From assembly GCA_934436245.1 (NCBI GenBank), contig CAKSAM010000065.1, positions 1-5,457 of the forward strand: a stretch of 5,457 nucleotides of DNA. Reading direction: 5' to 3'. Source of the DNA: an uncultured Acetatifactor sp. GTDB taxonomy: Bacteria > Bacillota > Clostridia > Lachnospirales > Lachnospiraceae. The notes under the pieces are model-generated. The model saw nothing but the letters and a program-made list of their open reading frames with translations. It had not been told where the DNA came from and did not search any database. Below are positions 4,631 to 5,457 of the stretch, piece by piece (position 1 is the stretch's first letter; the number at the start of each line of letters is the position of its first letter). The position numbers and the translations under genes are program-made.

Positions 4631-5457
4631 ATGTATCAAAGTTACAAGATGGATCTTGCAGGCAGACCTCTGGTTGTAGATGTAAACCGTGTAGGTAAGC
4701 AGGCAAACGGATGTGCATTCATGCACTATGGTGATACCACTGTTCTCTGCACCGCAACCGCTTCCGAGAAGCCCAGAGATGGTATCGATTTCTTCCCTCT
4801 GAGTGTAGAGTATGAGGAGAAAATGTACGCTGTGGGTAAGATCCCCGGCGGCTTCAATAAGAGAGAGGGCAAGGCAAGCGAGAACGCTATCCTGACCAGC
4901 CGTGTCATCGACAGACCTATGCGTCCCCTGTTCCCCAAGGATTACCGTAATGATGTAACCCTGAACAACATGGTAATGAGCGTAGATCCCGAGTGCCGTC
5001 CGGAACTGGTAGCCATGATCGGTGCTGCTATTGCTACCTGCATTTCCGATATTCCTTTCGATGGTCCCTGCGCTATGACCCAGGTAGGCATGATCGATGG
5101 GGAACTCATCATCAATCCCAGCCAGGAGCAGTGGAAGAAGGGTGATCTGAACCTGACCGTTGCTTCTACCAGAGAGAAAGTGATCATGATCGAGGCAGGA
5201 GCCAATGAGATCCCAGAAGCTGCCATGATCGAAGCTATCTATAAGGCTCACGAAGTGAACCAGACCATCATCGCTTTCATCGACAAGATCGTAGCAGAAG
5301 TTGGCAAGAAAAAGCACGAGTACACCAGCTGTGCAGTGCCTGCTGAAATGTTCGAGGCTATGAAGGAGATCGTATCTCCTGCTGAGATGGAAGAGGCAGT
5401 ATTTACCGATGACAAGCAGACCCGTGAGGAGAATATCCGTGTGATCACCGACAAGCT
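4631..5457 (+). CDS. pnp: Polyribonucleotide nucleotidyltransferase (PNPase), N-terminal part; 3' end outside window
   Basis: The frame is open from ATG 4631 to the window edge (275 codons plus two bases) of a protein normally near 700 residues. PNPase degrades RNA 3' to 5' using phosphate, releasing nucleoside diphosphates, and forms a ring-shaped trimer in the cytoplasm. The first RNase PH domain (about 10-140) shows GRPLVVDVNRVGKQANG, YGDTTVLCTATA, PLSVEYEEKMYAVGKIPGGFNKREG and SRVIDRPMRPLFP. It continues through VAMIGAAIATCISDIPFDGP and GELIINPSQEQ (157-167); the linker helical region begins at about residue 235. The RNA-contacting loop that reads FFRR in E. coli is FNKR here (75-78), which keeps basic charge. 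The catalytic second RNase PH domain and the KH and S1 domains lie beyond the window. The start is fixed by AGGAGG (4620-4625) five bases upstream. Codon use resembles that of rpsO. Confidence 0.97.
   Translation, partial: MYQSYKMDLAGRPLVVDVNRVGKQANGCAFMHYGDTTVLCTATASEKPRDGIDFFPLSVEYEEKMYAVGKIPGGFNKREGKASENAILTSRVIDRPMRPLFPKDYRNDVTLNNMVMSVDPECRPELVAMIGAAIATCISDIPFDGPCAMTQVGMIDGELIINPSQEQWKKGDLNLTVASTREKVIMIEAGANEIPEAAMIEAIYKAHEVNQTIIAFIDKIVAEVGKKKHEYTSCAVPAEMFEAMKEIVSPAEMEEAVFTDDKQTREENIRVITDK

Noticed and set aside
4504..4698. 64-codon plus-strand frame running from the spacer into the pnp start
   Set aside because: No ribosome site was seen, it overlaps the pnp start in another frame, and its 3' half is pnp read out of frame.
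4154..5317. 387-codon open frame on the minus strand antisense to rpsO and pnp
   Set aside because: It overlaps two certain, strongly codon-biased genes. The translation has no recognisable family features and is a typical shadow of biased codons.
1..5457. CRISPR array, tRNA or rRNA, insertion sequence, phage or defence genes
   Set aside because: No regularly spaced repeat array, cloverleaf, transposase or terminal inverted repeats were seen. All coding content is explained by the five genes listed.

Overview
The window reads as ordinary chromosome of a Gram-positive, gut-type Clostridia, most likely a member of Lachnospiraceae. This rests on the recognisable proteins (a clostridial-style GltD, an 88-residue S15, a PNPase with a GGFNKREG loop), strong AGGAGG ribosome sites, near-consensus housekeeping promoters and mid-range GC content. 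No species can be assigned from sequence reading alone. All supported genes lie on the + strand. No mobile element, CRISPR array, tRNA or rRNA was found.

Layout. Bases 1-498 are the 3' end of gltD (glutamate synthase small subunit). A 13-bp perfect hairpin follows. Next comes a consensus promoter (TTGACA-17-TATAAT) and, just downstream of it, three TGTAAM hexamers at an exact 11-bp period that match the WalR/YycF box. These precede a secreted cell-wall hydrolase (690-1733: signal peptide, two SH3b domains, NlpC/P60 peptidase), which ends at a strong intrinsic terminator. After a 210-bp gap comes a soluble LacI-type sensor / unassigned middle region / GGDEF fusion (1944-3875) with no DNA-binding domain. 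The last part is the rpsO-pnp pair: rpsO (4042-4308) has its own promoter, a dyad over the -35 element and a long leader hairpin. A 322-bp interval with two terminator-like structures and a folded leader then leads into pnp (4631 to the window edge, 5' part only).

The genes form separate transcription units: nitrogen assimilation (gltD), wall remodelling (NlpC/P60), nucleotide second-messenger signalling (GGDEF) and translation/RNA turnover (rpsO, pnp). The proteins belong to known families. The most interesting material is regulatory: the WalR-like triple box, the rpsO leader hairpin, and a CCUCCU anti-Shine-Dalgarno element in the loop of a hairpin just ahead of the pnp ribosome site. I found no convincing previously undescribed multi-gene system. 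All RNA folds were paired by eye, without energy calculation or alignment.
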